A program made the position numbers and the translations under genes. A stretch of 64,000 bases of DNA, from contig JAUIRK010000682.1 in the NCBI GenBank assembly GCA_030549495.1, positions 167,440 through 231,439 on the forward strand, written 5' to 3'. Below the pieces are notes generated by a model. The model saw only the letters and a program-made list of their open reading frames with translations, did not search any database and was not told where the DNA came from. The stretch comes from Nectonema munidae (Eukaryota; Nematomorpha; Nectonematoida; Nectonematidae). This document shows, piece after piece, positions 36,101 through 43,730 of this stretch (position 1 is its first letter; each line of letters opens with the position of its first letter).

Positions 36101-36514
36101 TTTTCTCTCTAGATGAAGCCTCTTTAAACTTGTTGAATAACAGTCCCTCATTAGTAGACATGGATAATGAAATACGCTCTCTTTCTCCAATCAATGGAGG
36201 TTCTCATGAATTGATGCTTAAATTTATTGAAGCTCTCTCTCATTTATTCAAAACAAATAGAAATTTTGAAGTAAATAATGCTGTTTTGTCCCGTTTTTTG
36301 CAGGTAATTTCCTCTTATTTTTCTAAAAAATGAGTTAATGTACTTTCTATCATTTTAGGTAAACCTTGAAGAAATAATAAATTCTAACGAACTAATGAAT
36401 TCTATAGCAATTTTATCAGAAGTTTATAACAATCAATGGAAAAGATTTGAAAGTTTATTCCAGAACTGTTTTTCGATTATATCGTATTTAAAACTCACTG
36501 TTCCCATTGTTTAA
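12189..36514 (+). CDS. WDR36: WDR36 / UTP21, U3 snoRNP (SSU processome) WD-repeat protein
   Basis: Fourteen exons join in frame with GT..AG introns to 906 residues: 12189-12326, 14300-14578, 14639-14788, 17336-17468, 17532-17707, 19671-19791, 24661-24819, 26007-26219, 28362-28602, 28889-29077, 30401-30624, 33910-34260, 36113-36303, 36359-36514. WDR36/Utp21 is a nucleolar component of the small-subunit processome needed for 18S rRNA maturation. Two WD40 propellers are followed by the Utp21 C-terminal domain. Family landmarks: LLFGSAQGTMQLWNVKN-type repeat in exon 3, CLWDLKGK and QMRNAHN in exon 5, NLQSGLHRGSFS in exon 9, GHTKPITSMCFSSDGKWLIS in exon 10, FLATSHFDDLGIYIWSN in exon 11, APFFLPTIPGLTP in exon 12 and EIRSLSPINGG in exon 13. 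Length is close to the human protein. Introns 2 and 13 are about 60 bp; others reach 4.9 kb through transposon insertions. No clear AATAAA was seen just after the stop. Confidence 0.97.
12327..14299 (+). other. WDR36 intron 1, no recognised element
   Basis: AT-rich. A 103-codon plus-strand frame near 13405-13716 has no family features and is not called. Confidence 0.5.
15378..17266 (-). pseudogene. transposase-like gene of unnamed family, degenerate
   Basis: Fragments in several minus-strand frames form one gene-like series inside WDR36 intron 3. In order they include NCPNRAFQMSTVDLAASRKE (near 17100), an IHCGGADGKWMKK region (near 16660), LLDNTASNTRCKNGLAVKFE with ENLYTIGCNLQ (16320-16440), HLRWLTLAIRLFAYTQETK (near 16000), and a C-terminal LLSHCQSVDRSIKLASEATH (15420-15490). 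An aspartate followed by a Cys/His-like GCNL segment and a C-terminal SVxRxxKLxSEA block recall hAT-type transposases, but I cannot assign a known family. Multiple frameshifts and stops make it a relic. It is antisense to WDR36. Confidence 0.55.
17985..19030 (-). mobile_element. RTE-like LINE remnant, endonuclease and RT pieces
   Basis: Antisense to WDR36 in intron 5. From 18921 down to about 18601 the minus strand encodes the start of an APE endonuclease: VGSLNVGSLVSKAYEVVEML, RIDIVGIQEERYRGSK and YKLFWVGNEGD. From about 18600 to 17985 RT pieces follow: HQGSIL, NEILFADDIILIADS (FADD active site) and VCGIRVKR. The endonuclease core and the first half of RT are missing between them, so the copy is internally deleted and frameshifted. 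Upstream, gcgtcaggaagggcatccg (minus strand, near 18955) looks like LINE 5' leader. Confidence 0.75.
20121..20471. mobile_element. hAT-type MITE
   Basis: Terminal inverted repeats begin cagtggttccca and end tgggagccactg. Flanking 8-bp copies atctatgc (20113-20120) and atctatga (20472-20479) differ at one base and are the target duplication. No coding capacity. It lies in WDR36 intron 6. Confidence 0.85.
20530..20847 (-). pseudogene. Tc1/mariner-type transposase, C-terminal part (split copy)
   Basis: Minus-strand translation gives YYDWPVNSPDLNPIDL, the hallmark WPxxSPDLNPI block near the third catalytic position of Tc1/mariner transposases, then a degenerate C-terminus with stops. It is the continuation of the fragment at 24027-24150, from which it is separated by a 3.2-kb insertion. 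Confidence 0.75.
21112..21635. mobile_element. 524-bp non-autonomous element with 10-bp target duplication
   Basis: Identical atcgaatata flanks both sides (21102-21111 and 21636-21645). The related repeat copy at 52507-52855 lacks this insertion at the matching point. Sub-terminal inverted repeats carry aatgcccccaattaaaaagt on one side and its complement on the other, plus a second atgccccc block. The interior is AT-rich and non-coding. A 9-10-bp duplication suggests a Mutator-like mover, which is an inference. Confidence 0.75.
22177..22350 (+). repeat. tRNA-derived SINE
   Basis: Box A-like ggcaggttggttgagat (near 22191) and box B-like ggattcgattcctc (near 22232) lie at tRNA-like spacing, followed by a short non-tRNA body. 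It is nested in the composite insertion of WDR36 intron 6. Confidence 0.6.
22697..22872 (+). repeat. 42-bp minisatellite, about four units
   Basis: Each unit reads approximately gaattgtccatgggacgaac followed by tgtcttatgaaaataatggg g. Later units are closer to each other than to the first, which suggests local expansion. The words resemble those ending the preceding sequence (near 22540, ggacaaattgtcttat). Confidence 0.85.
23385..23587. mobile_element. hAT-type MITE with G-tract
   Basis: Ends cagtggtgtaaccag and ctagctacgtcactg are imperfect inverted repeats typical of hAT elements. Flanks gatagaag and gagagaag (23377-23384, 23588-23595) match at seven of eight bases. An 11-G run sits just inside the left end. 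Confidence 0.8.
24027..24150 (-). pseudogene. Tc1/mariner-type transposase, central part (split copy)
   Basis: The minus strand encodes FLFQKDGARAHTAKIKSLI, the family's FQQDxAxxHTA block around the second catalytic aspartate. The frame then runs into the composite insertion; the rest resumes at 20847. Upstream (24150-24400) any N-terminal half is too decayed to recognise. Confidence 0.75.
24820..25600 (+). other. WDR36 intron 7, left part
   Basis: No gene. It contains a perfect 22-bp palindrome at 24957-24978 (arm ttgaaagatta) and, near 25047, an atcgtctgcgtt word shared with the piggyBac-like MITEs. Confidence 0.5.
25601..25730. mobile_element. piggyBac-type MITE, copy 1
   Basis: Ends cccattaagt and acttaatggg are inverted repeats. 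The right flank is TTAA (25731-25734) and the left flank is CTAA, a one-base decay of TTAA. In reverse orientation it aligns along its length with the copy at 33327-33448, including catcttcgtctgctttttt and aatcgtctgcgtt. Non-coding. Confidence 0.85.
26220..27889 (+). other. WDR36 intron 8, left part
   Basis: AT-rich with no supported gene or element. Short frames such as 26874-27122 have no family features. Confidence 0.5.
27890..28229 (+). repeat. tandem duplication of about 183 bp
   Basis: The segment starting aaaattttgataaaggtatt near 27890 is repeated from 28073, with a few substitutions and small length changes. It lies in WDR36 intron 8, about 130 bp before exon 9. Confidence 0.85.
29107..29200 (+). 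repeat. fragment of the cagggg-ended repeat family
   Basis: catatcctcaatattattgg followed by a stretch ending in a G-tract-like position, then tctggaaatatcacggga, aligns with 20866-20960 and 52512-52590. It is truncated at both ends. It begins only about 30 bp after the exon 10 donor of WDR36. Confidence 0.7.
29216..29450 (+). repeat. tRNA-derived SINE
   Basis: Box A-like ggtggcctatgggttaga (near 29223) and box B-like cgggttcgattcac (near 29267), followed by a less AT-rich body of about 170 bp. It has the best-preserved box B of the SINE heads in this window. Confidence 0.7.
29500..30400 (+). other. WDR36 intron 10, remainder
   Basis: No gene or repeat recognised beyond low-complexity AT sequence. 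Confidence 0.4.
30625..33322 (+). other. WDR36 intron 11, left part
   Basis: No supported gene. A minus-strand frame near 32944-33210 (EIELPVEDNLGLRIGILWKP) looks protein-like but could not be assigned. Confidence 0.4.
33327..33448. mobile_element. piggyBac-type MITE, copy 2
   Basis: 122 bp with inverted ends cccattta.ggcc, flanked on both sides by TTAA (33323-33326 and 33449-33452), the diagnostic piggyBac target duplication. It aligns in opposite orientation with the intron 7 copy. The complete TTAA on both sides suggests it is the younger or better-kept of the two. Confidence 0.9.
34261..36112 (+). other. WDR36 intron 12
   Basis: No gene. A candidate element end pair ccagaggcc...ggccctgg spans 34579-34621 but is too short to name. 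A plus-strand frame near 35092-35325 is not joined by splicing, because exon 12 joins exon 13 at 36113 in frame and in register with the family. Confidence 0.45.
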
Positions 36515-36702
36515 ATGTATATAAGTAATTATAATTTTTTGATAAAAATCAAATTTTTTGTTTTTTTTTTATCTTCATTAACATCTAGTTACTACTATTA
36601 GTAAATTCCAATACATTTAACGTCAAATTTTTCTCACTTCATACAAATTTTATTATATATGAGTAATGATTTATCAAACAAACACCATAATGTGAAAAAC
36701 TA
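36515..36702 (+). other. WDR36 3' flank
   Basis: Probable 3' UTR; no canonical AATAAA was seen in the first 180 bp. Confidence 0.3.
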
Positions 36703-36722
36703 TTAACCCATTAATGACGAGT
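36703..36722. repeat. solitary piggyBac-like end
   Basis: TTAACCCATTAATGACGAG carries the same TTAACCCATTAA as the two intronic MITEs. It lies about 560 bp upstream of a degenerate piggyBac transposase and is probably that element's left end. The matching right end was not found. Confidence 0.5.
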
Positions 36723-36840
36723 GTATGAAAAAGAAATAAGAGAAGAATAATATGCATGTAAAAAAAATTTCAAAGCAAACAGAAAACCCTTAATATATCA
36801 TTCTTGCATCACCATACATATGTGAAATGTTCCTCTATAG

Positions 36841-37099
36841 CAAGGGTTCGCAAATCCCCATCTTGTTCACAACAAGATTTCTAGGGGTACTTAGATGGCT
36901 GACAAAATAAGTATTTTAAATAGTAGTAATTGCGAAATATGAAATTTAGTGTTAGCAGTCAATTTGTACAATATACCCTAATGAGTTAGACAATAAATTA
37001 CCATTTTGTTCATTGTCAGATTATTATTGGGGGTTCGGAAAGATGGTCGGTCTTATAACTCAGGGGGTAGTTAACGGAAAAAAAGATTGAGAACCTCTG
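36841..37099. mobile_element. hAT-type MITE with perfect 8-bp target duplication
   Basis: The right end, read inward, is cagaggttctcaat, a classic hAT terminus; the left end is caagggttcgcaaat. Identical ctctatag flanks both ends (36833-36840 and 37100-37107). 259 bp, non-coding, inserted between the solitary piggyBac-like end and the piggyBac coding relic. Confidence 0.9.
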
Positions 37100-37261
37100 C
37101 TCTATAGCGACATTGAACTAATATGGTGCTGCTGCAATACAGACAACATGAGCGTATTAAAACTAAAAATAAGGTTGCTTGATTGTTTTTATATTATCTC
37201 ATATTTTTTGCCACAAAAGCATCATCAATTGTCTTTTTTTCATATTATCCTTTATTGTTAA

Positions 37262-38710
37262 ATGTCTTCATATGGTGATGAATTTCACCAAGCTTTGACT
37301 CTGAAAGATGCAATCGATGTTTTGGATGAAGATGAAAATTTAGATTCACCAATCTTTATTTTGTCGTCAGATTCGAATAATGGAGAGGTTACAGATGATG
37401 AAGAAGACGAGGATAATTATATCAGTCTTGAGCAGCTTAAAAAAAATTATTTTTAGCAAAATAATAAATAATATAAGCAAGAAAATTCTTACAAATGAAC
37501 CACATAAAGTTACAGCCTTTTTCTGTAGAATTTCCTGACTTGGTAGACATTGAAGCAATTATTTGTTTGAAAAATTTTATTGAGAAAGAAAGCAACGGAT
37601 ATTTTTGTCAAAATAATAAAAACTTCGGTCTTAATAAAGATAAACATAAAAAGTTTACTGGAATTCTTCTAACCGGATGTAATTAACGAACAATACAAAA
37701 AATGTATTGGCAAAAAGATCATGATAACCAAATGTCATGAAACGTTTTCGTTACATTTAAAACTTTAATAAACTAAATGATAAGCTATCCAAAATAAAAC
37801 CATTTCAAGATCTTCTCAATGTTTCTTCAAAATAATTAGGAATTTTTACAGAAAAGATATCAATAGATGAGGAAATAGTATCATACTATGGCTGTAATTC
37901 ATCCAGGATGTATATGAAAGGTAAGCCAATTAAGTTCGGCTATAAAACTGGGTAATGGCTTCTGCTGATGGTTATCCTTTTCATTTTGTCACGTACACAA
38001 GCGCTTTGGATACAAAAGATATTTTGTCCATTTGTTACAGAAGTTGCTTTAAAGATTGTGTCCAATTTCTATAACTGTAAAAGTTGCTTTATAATTTTTC
38101 ACTTGAATACCATTCTTAAAATTTTGAGACAAAAGAATGTGAAAGCAATGGGGACAGTCAGATAAAATCAAACTTTGAAGTGTCCTTTTATCAAGTCAAG
38201 CATAATAAAAAAAGAGTAGAAGTATTCATGAAACTTATGCGATGGAAAGTTTCAATGCCTTGATAATCTTGTTGTTTATTTTACTTCCAATTTTTGCAAT
38301 GTCAAAAAGAAAAAAACATTGAGGTTTCTTGTCCAGTTTGTTTCAATGACTATAATTCTGGTGACTTACTTGTCATATTTGTGAGCGAATATCGACCTAA
38401 CATTCATTTTAAAAAGTAGTATTGGCCATTGTTTATCAATTGTCTAAGTTTGTTAGTTGTTGCATCATTGAAAATTTACATTCAATGAGAATCATCTCCA
38501 AAAAATGATTTACATCAATTCAGTTTTTTCTAAAACGGTAAACAAAAATACTCCAAGTGGAAAATGTATACAAAATCTTCAGACCGGTCTACACTACACT
38601 ATTATGCTCCTACTTAAGAATAAGTTGTTTTTCTAAAAAAAACAATAAAAATGTGTTCGCCATGTAAATTACGCTCTAGATAATCATAAATTTGTGCCTA
38701 ATTTTATTTT
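37262..38710 (+). pseudogene. piggyBac transposase relic
   Basis: An acidic N-terminus (DEDENLD, TDDEEDEDNY) is followed, across several frames, by the piggyBac order. KFTGILLTG and the MYWQKD region match the family's LGILLxxG ... MYWxxD. SYYGCNSSRMYMKGKPIKFG (near 37890) is the conserved block after the second catalytic aspartate, and ILRQKNVKAMGTVR near 38125 matches LREKNIxATGTIR. A C-terminal fragment near 38390 matches the Y-RP-I--KKWYWPLF region. Stops and frameshifts are frequent and the catalytic aspartates cannot all be confirmed, so it is inactive. Its putative left end matches the MITEs in WDR36. Confidence 0.85.
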
Positions 38711-39059
38711 TAATGGAATTTGTTAAAATATTTGTCTTAAAGTGTTCCTTATATTTGTCCTAGGAGTTCTGCCAAAGATTGAAGAACTCGATTCCCATGA
38801 AAAGATAGTCTTATCAGGCGCAACTAAACTATCGTCAATAACTTCTGTAGTCTCTGAACATGAGGATTTCGAACTTGAGAAAGAACTTACATCGGAGTCA
38901 GAGTCCGAGAAACTCACATCAACAGATGAGGAAGAAGCAGAAGAACTCATACACAATTTTGAAAAGCGGAAAAAACAATGAGGGAAAACGAAAGAAAGAA
39001 AAACAGAAGAAACCGCAATGGGAAAGCGAACAAGATCAAACGAGAAAAAAACAATAGGA

Positions 39060-39933
39060 GGGAAGAAAGCAGAATTGTATGCAATGAAACTATAAATTCA
39101 ATGGAAGAACGAAGGAACCAATAATTATGATTGAATATTGGCTTGATTTGAAAGCAAACGCAGATAGAAATGAAAAATGTAAACTGAGATGGATTGTTTT
39201 GAAATAAGGCATGGATAAAAAACTGGTAGATAAATATTGAATTATATATACATTCTAATCATATTATATACCATGCTTCAAGCATAAAATATCAAAAGAA
39301 TCGTATGACTGTTTATCATTTGTAAAGGGTTGAGGGTAAATATTCACATGAGAAACTCATGATTGAGTGGTTTAGAGGTGGTGTCCTATTTTCATAGATA
39401 AAGGAACTATGAGCAGCTTGGCAGAGTTGAAGATATAAATAAAACTTTTCTTTGAGAGAGAGTAATACCTAATTTTCTCTCATTGTCGGACATGAAAATC
39501 AGTTTTTCTCAAAATATCAAACAAAAAAACTCCATTTTTATGATGATAAAAGGGCAAGATTTAGTTATCCAACGTACTTGATAAGCTTAGTTCTTATCCA
39601 GTTTCTTAATTAACTTAAAACAAATAGGAAAGCTGAATTTGAATTAAGATTTATAAAGGATATTGAGTATCTTTTGCGAAGTAAGTACATTTTGATTTAT
39701 GGAATCATTTAAAATATAGATGGCGTTTAATCAAAATTTTTAAAAGTAGAGTAAAAGTTTGTAAATATAAGTTTTCTAATGAATTTATATCCTCTATATT
39801 GGTATGAAAATTAATATAAAGTCAAATTGAATTTTATTTAATAACAAAACAATCTAGTTCATTGTTTACAATTTTTCGAATTCACTTTACTCAATTTTTA
39901 TTTCCTAATTATATAAATAAAATTTGCCGAAAA
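39060..39933. other. gene-free stretch between transposon relics
   Basis: AT-rich; no gene or repeat recognised. An acidic and basic frame pair at 38742-39057 may be leftover transposon sequence. Confidence 0.4.
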
Positions 39934-40001
39934 TACATTGAGATGCTTGGTGCAAGGAGCATGCAATTATCCCAAAAGAACAGTTTGGATTTCAAAAAGG
40001 T

Positions 40002-41063
40002 TTGTCAACAAATCATGCTCTGCTTACCTTGCATCATGATGTTGCAAAAAGCTTAAATGATGGCCTCTACGTTGGGATGATATCTTACGACCTGGAGAAG
40101 GCCTTTGATACGGTCTGGCATGAGGGTTTGCTGTTCAAACTAAGTAGCATGTTTGTGCCATCATGTATCTTCAAGGTAGTTCACAGTTTCCTTTCTCGAC
40201 GCTCATTTCAGATCAGAATAAATAATAAATTTTCAAGGAGAATAAGCCTAGGCCGCGGGGTCCCCCAAGGTTCACCTCTAAGCCCTCTTCTGTTCAACAT
40301 CTACTTATCTGATATTAGGGACTCTTTCAATAAGTCAATCTATGCTAGGATAATCAGTTTCGCAGACGACATATGTGTATATTACTCCGCTAAGCGTGTT
40401 CCGCGTATTTGCAAACACCTTACGGACGTAAATACCATATTAGGGGGTATTTCACTGGATGGAACCTTAAGGTGAATTACTCTAAATGCAAGTTCATCAT
40501 CTTTGGCGCTAATTGTCCCAAAAATAACCCGCCAACTATAGGGAATATTCCCCGAGTTCGCCACCTAAAATATCTAGGAATCAATTGGGATGCAGGATTT
40601 AGTTTTCATCGTGAAGCTCACGAAAAGATAAAAAAAGGGGAAGAAGGATCTAGCGCTATATGGATGTCTTAAAGACCTTGGGGTCAATTCCACGGTGGTA
40701 GGCAAGGTCATTAAAATCCTAACAATGCCGAAATTGACTTATGGAAACTCCATTTTGGGATGCCTTCCCTCAACTTGGACCAACAAAATAGATGACCTCG
40801 TGTATAAACTTTTTAGGACTGTTTATGGCAACCCTTTCATTATTGCTCATAGCCGGACCTCCTTTTCCTGGTTCCAGAAAAGGTTGGAGAAATTAAATAA
40901 AAAGTTTATTGAAAAATTGAGAACACACAAGCATTGCCCACAATTATGCCAAGCTTGGGAGCTCACGCAAACCCAGGCTGAAGCGTTCTTGGGGGTATAT
41001 GCTAAAAAAAAGAGAAAAATTATCCTAGGTGACTACCCATATACAATAGCCCCCAAGCAATAG
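40002..41063 (+). pseudogene. LINE reverse transcriptase, partial
   Basis: The first frame (to about 40470) carries the RT palm with both catalytic aspartate motifs intact. The second and third frames supply WNLKVNYSKCKFIIFG, HLKYLGINWDAGF and PKLTYGNSILGCL, the usual thumb-side sequence. At least two frameshifts separate them. Endonuclease and ORF1 are absent because of 5' truncation. Confidence 0.85.
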
Positions 41064-41738
41064 GGAATTCTGCGTACTGCGATATAGTTCTGTTTTTTCT
41101 GAGTTCTAGATCCGCCTACTTAAATTTAGGATTGGCACAAGGTATAAGTCCCAAAACAGTTTCATCTTACGAGCTAGGTTAGGCATAGTCGGTAATCTGG
41201 CCTCTACAGGAGTCCGCTTGTAGGACCGTTTAAACATACATTCCAATATTAAAACATATATCCTAGGGACGACATTTAGGGATGGAGTCAAATTCCAGGG
41301 GTAGATTGTTCCTAACCTAGCATGCCTTAAATTATGTATATCTTTCTTAACCCTATAACATGTATCAAATATTATTTATTAATAATATATAAGATATTGC
41401 ATGCCTTCAAACGCTTCTATTTTTGTAGCATATACCTTTTATAATCATATTTTTTTATTTAGGAACAAGATACATTCCGTTGTGCCGGTTTTTTACCCTG
41501 GTTTTCTTCCTCTGAAGAATTCAAAGGTTTTTACGGTTAGGTAGTGCTCTAGCGACGCGATTCTACGTGGTTAGTAATCAAGCTATCACTAGACAATAAG
41601 TTTGTTTCCCAAATTGGGAGCGTTCGCGTTAGGATTGTATCGTTCTCTCAGTTGTATTTATATATTGTCTCATAAATTCTTGTAAAATACTATATATAAT
41701 AGAGCTATTCTTTTGTAACAAGGGCCGATTGGTGTTTA

Positions 41739-41815
41739 GTGGGATGGAAAGTCCAGTTAGACTTGGACTCAGCATTCCGGGCGGGCCACGATATCCGAAA
41801 GGATGGGTGCGAACG
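41739..41815 (+). ncRNA. structured RNA element in LINE 3' end, copy 1
   Basis: Three nested or adjacent helices can be drawn: gggatg (41741-41746) with cattcc (41773-41778); inside it agtcca (41750-41755) with tggact (41764-41769) and an 8-nt loop; and atcc-gaaa-ggat (41793-41804), a GNRA tetraloop hairpin. This is probably the 3' end recognised by the element's own RT, an inference from known LINE biology. Confidence 0.5.
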
Positions 41816-42346
41816 TCACAAAACAACTTAATTAATTAATTAATTAATTAATACATTGAGTACTATCCTAGGGACGACATTTAGGGATGGAGTCAAATTC
41901 CATGGGTAGATTGTTCCTAACCTAGCATGCCTTAAATTATGTATATCTTTCTTAATCCCTATAACATGTATCAAATATTATTTATTAATAATATATAAGA
42001 TATTGCATGCCTTCAAACGCTTCTATTTTTGTAGCATATACCTTTTAAATTATATTCTTTTATTTAGGAACAAGATACATTCCGTTGTGCCAGTTTTTTA
42101 CCCTGGTTTTCTTCCTCTGAAGAATTCAAAGGTTTTTACGGTTAGGTAGTGCTCTAGCAACCCGATTCTACGTGGTTAATAATCAAGCTATCGCTAGACA
42201 ATAAGTTTGTTTCCCAAATTGGGAGCGTTCGCGTTAGGATTGTATCTTTCACTCAGTTGTATTTATATATTGTCACATAAATTCTTGTAAAATAATATAT
42301 ATAACAAGGTATAGCTATTCTTTTGTAACAAGGGCCGATAGGTGCG

Positions 42347-42425
42347 TAGTGGGATGGAAAGTCAAGTTAGACTTGGACTCAGCATTCCGGGCGGGCCACG
42401 ATATCCGAAAGGATGGGTGCGAACG
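42347..42425 (+). ncRNA. structured RNA element in LINE 3' end, copy 2
   Basis: Same fold as copy 1. The outer helix and the GNRA hairpin are unchanged; the inner hairpin has one mismatch (agtcaa for agtcca). The segment is more conserved between the two units than the sequence around it. Confidence 0.45.
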
Positions 42426-42479
42426 CCACAAAACAACTTAATTAATTAATAATTAATATATTGAGTACGTAATCGGAGT

Positions 42480-43730
42480 AAGTGCAGAAAGATATGTAAT
42501 GTGAGGGGTACCATGTTGATTTCATTTATGGATTAAGTTTTTCTTATTTAGTGTTTCAAAATATTCGTGTTTAATGTTTCGAAATTTTCTCTAAAAATAT
42601 TCAAATTTTAAATAAAATCATTTATTTATGTAAAATCCACAATGCCTATTTCATTCCCGAGCTCAGCTTTCGCAATTAAGGTGTCAAAATATCAGAAAGT
42701 AACAATCAATTTTCATGCTTACTTCTAAAAATTGCCTCTAAAATCATCCTTTCACATTTTAAATAAAGGTAATTTTTATACCAAATCGAACATGCTCATT
42801 CCACCTCTCGACTCAGCTATTGTAAATAGGATTTGAAAATGTCTAAACTTTAATCAAATTTGCGTTTTACGTCTAAAATTATCGGCAAAATCATTTATTC
42901 ACATTATAAAAATAATATATTTATCTTAATAAATCGACTATTCTGATTTCATTTCTGAACTCAGTTTTCGCAATTAGAGTGTTAATTCTGTATGTTTTTG
43001 ATATATATTATAGATTTATTTTATAAATAAGAGAATTTTTTTCTATGAATTTTGTTCTTGTATTGGTTTTTTATCATTCATATTAAAAAGAAAATATGTA
43101 GTAGTAAAAATTTGAATTTGTCCCGAGATAATTTTCTCGGAGAAATTTTTTCTTATATGAATATCTTATATCTTTAAAATTTCTATTTTTATAAAGTTTT
43201 TATACTTAATCATAAAGATCACAAATTGATTGAAAATCATTAATGAAAAATATGATAGAGAATAAAATCTCACTAAAATATCCTTCAAATTTAAAATAAT
43301 TTTATAACAAGAAAATAATTTCTGTCAAGTTCTTTCTCACAAAGGTTATATAATGGTTAGTTGGAGATATATCAAACCACGTTCAGCCGTAAGGCTATAT
43401 GCTCGCATTATGCTTAAGATGGTTAATCACAGCTTTTGCGAAATTGTTTTTAAGAGTTGGGAGCCTTGGGGATCGAACCCCTGATCTTCAACTTTTAGCT
43501 GATAGGTACACCCGAACCCTTAACCCTAACCTAATGCTCAAGGTTATATAACACAAATAATTATTTTCTATATATTTTGTCTTATAATTTTTTTTCTCTG
43601 GAATCAGCATCGTATAATCAAGTTGAGAATGAAATATTTATTAGAAAAAAAGAATTTTAAATCACATTATAAATTTTTCAAAGGTAAGTATTAGAGAAGT
43701 AAGGGACCTAAAAGAAAATTGGAATGAGAA
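42480..43730. repeat. dispersed repeat with internal tandem subunits, copy A
   Basis: Subunits of about 145 bp recur at 42641, 42789 and 42929, each carrying a tttcattNctNagctcag / ttcgcaatta core and an aatcatttattcacatt word. The same core subunits recur at 56586-57100. Both copies are followed by sequence with tctcactaaaatatc.ttcaaatt and end near agagaagtaaggga. Confidence 0.7.
43440..43550 (-). repeat. tRNA-like SINE head or tRNA relic
   Basis: On the minus strand, gcattaggttaggg (box A-like) and ggggttcgatccccaa (box B with a perfect 4-bp T-stem) lie at tRNA-like spacing. An acceptor stem pairing could not be found, so it is called a tRNA-derived repeat and not a tRNA gene. It is inserted in repeat copy A. 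Confidence 0.55.

Larger units (their letters stand above)
39934..41860 (+). mobile_element. 5'-truncated LINE (Jockey/CR1-like) with 9-bp target duplication
   Basis: tacattgag flanks the element (39934-39942 and 41852-41860). The body opens within RT (QFGFQKGLSTNHALLTLHHD) and continues with SYDLEKAFDTVWHEGLLFKL, GVPQGSPLSPLLFNIYL and SFADDICVYY (FADD). RT thumb and C-terminal sequence follow to a stop at 41061-41063, broken by frameshifts near 40450 and 40660-40690. A 3' UTR of about 790 bp ends in a (TTAA)n-like tail, ttaattaattaattaatta. The distal 3' UTR is tandemly duplicated downstream. Confidence 0.85.
41269..42468 (+). repeat. tandem duplication of the LINE 3' UTR plus flank (two units of about 600 bp)
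   Basis: Unit 1 (41269-41863) and unit 2 (41864-42468) start at tatcctaggga and end after ttgagtac. Each holds the distal LINE 3' UTR, the TTAA-rich tail, the 3' target-duplication copy and 3 bp of original flank. Unit 2 reads tatattgag where unit 1 reads tacattgag. Scattered substitutions show the duplication is not new. Confidence 0.9.

Noticed and set aside
38742-38981. Acidic plus-strand frame ending EEAEELIHNFEKRKKQ
   Set aside because: Low complexity only; it may be transposon leftover or chance, and no gene model can be supported.
43440-43550. A true tRNA gene on the minus strand
   Set aside because: Box B and a T-stem are good, but no acceptor stem pairs at the right distance, so it was called a tRNA-derived repeat.
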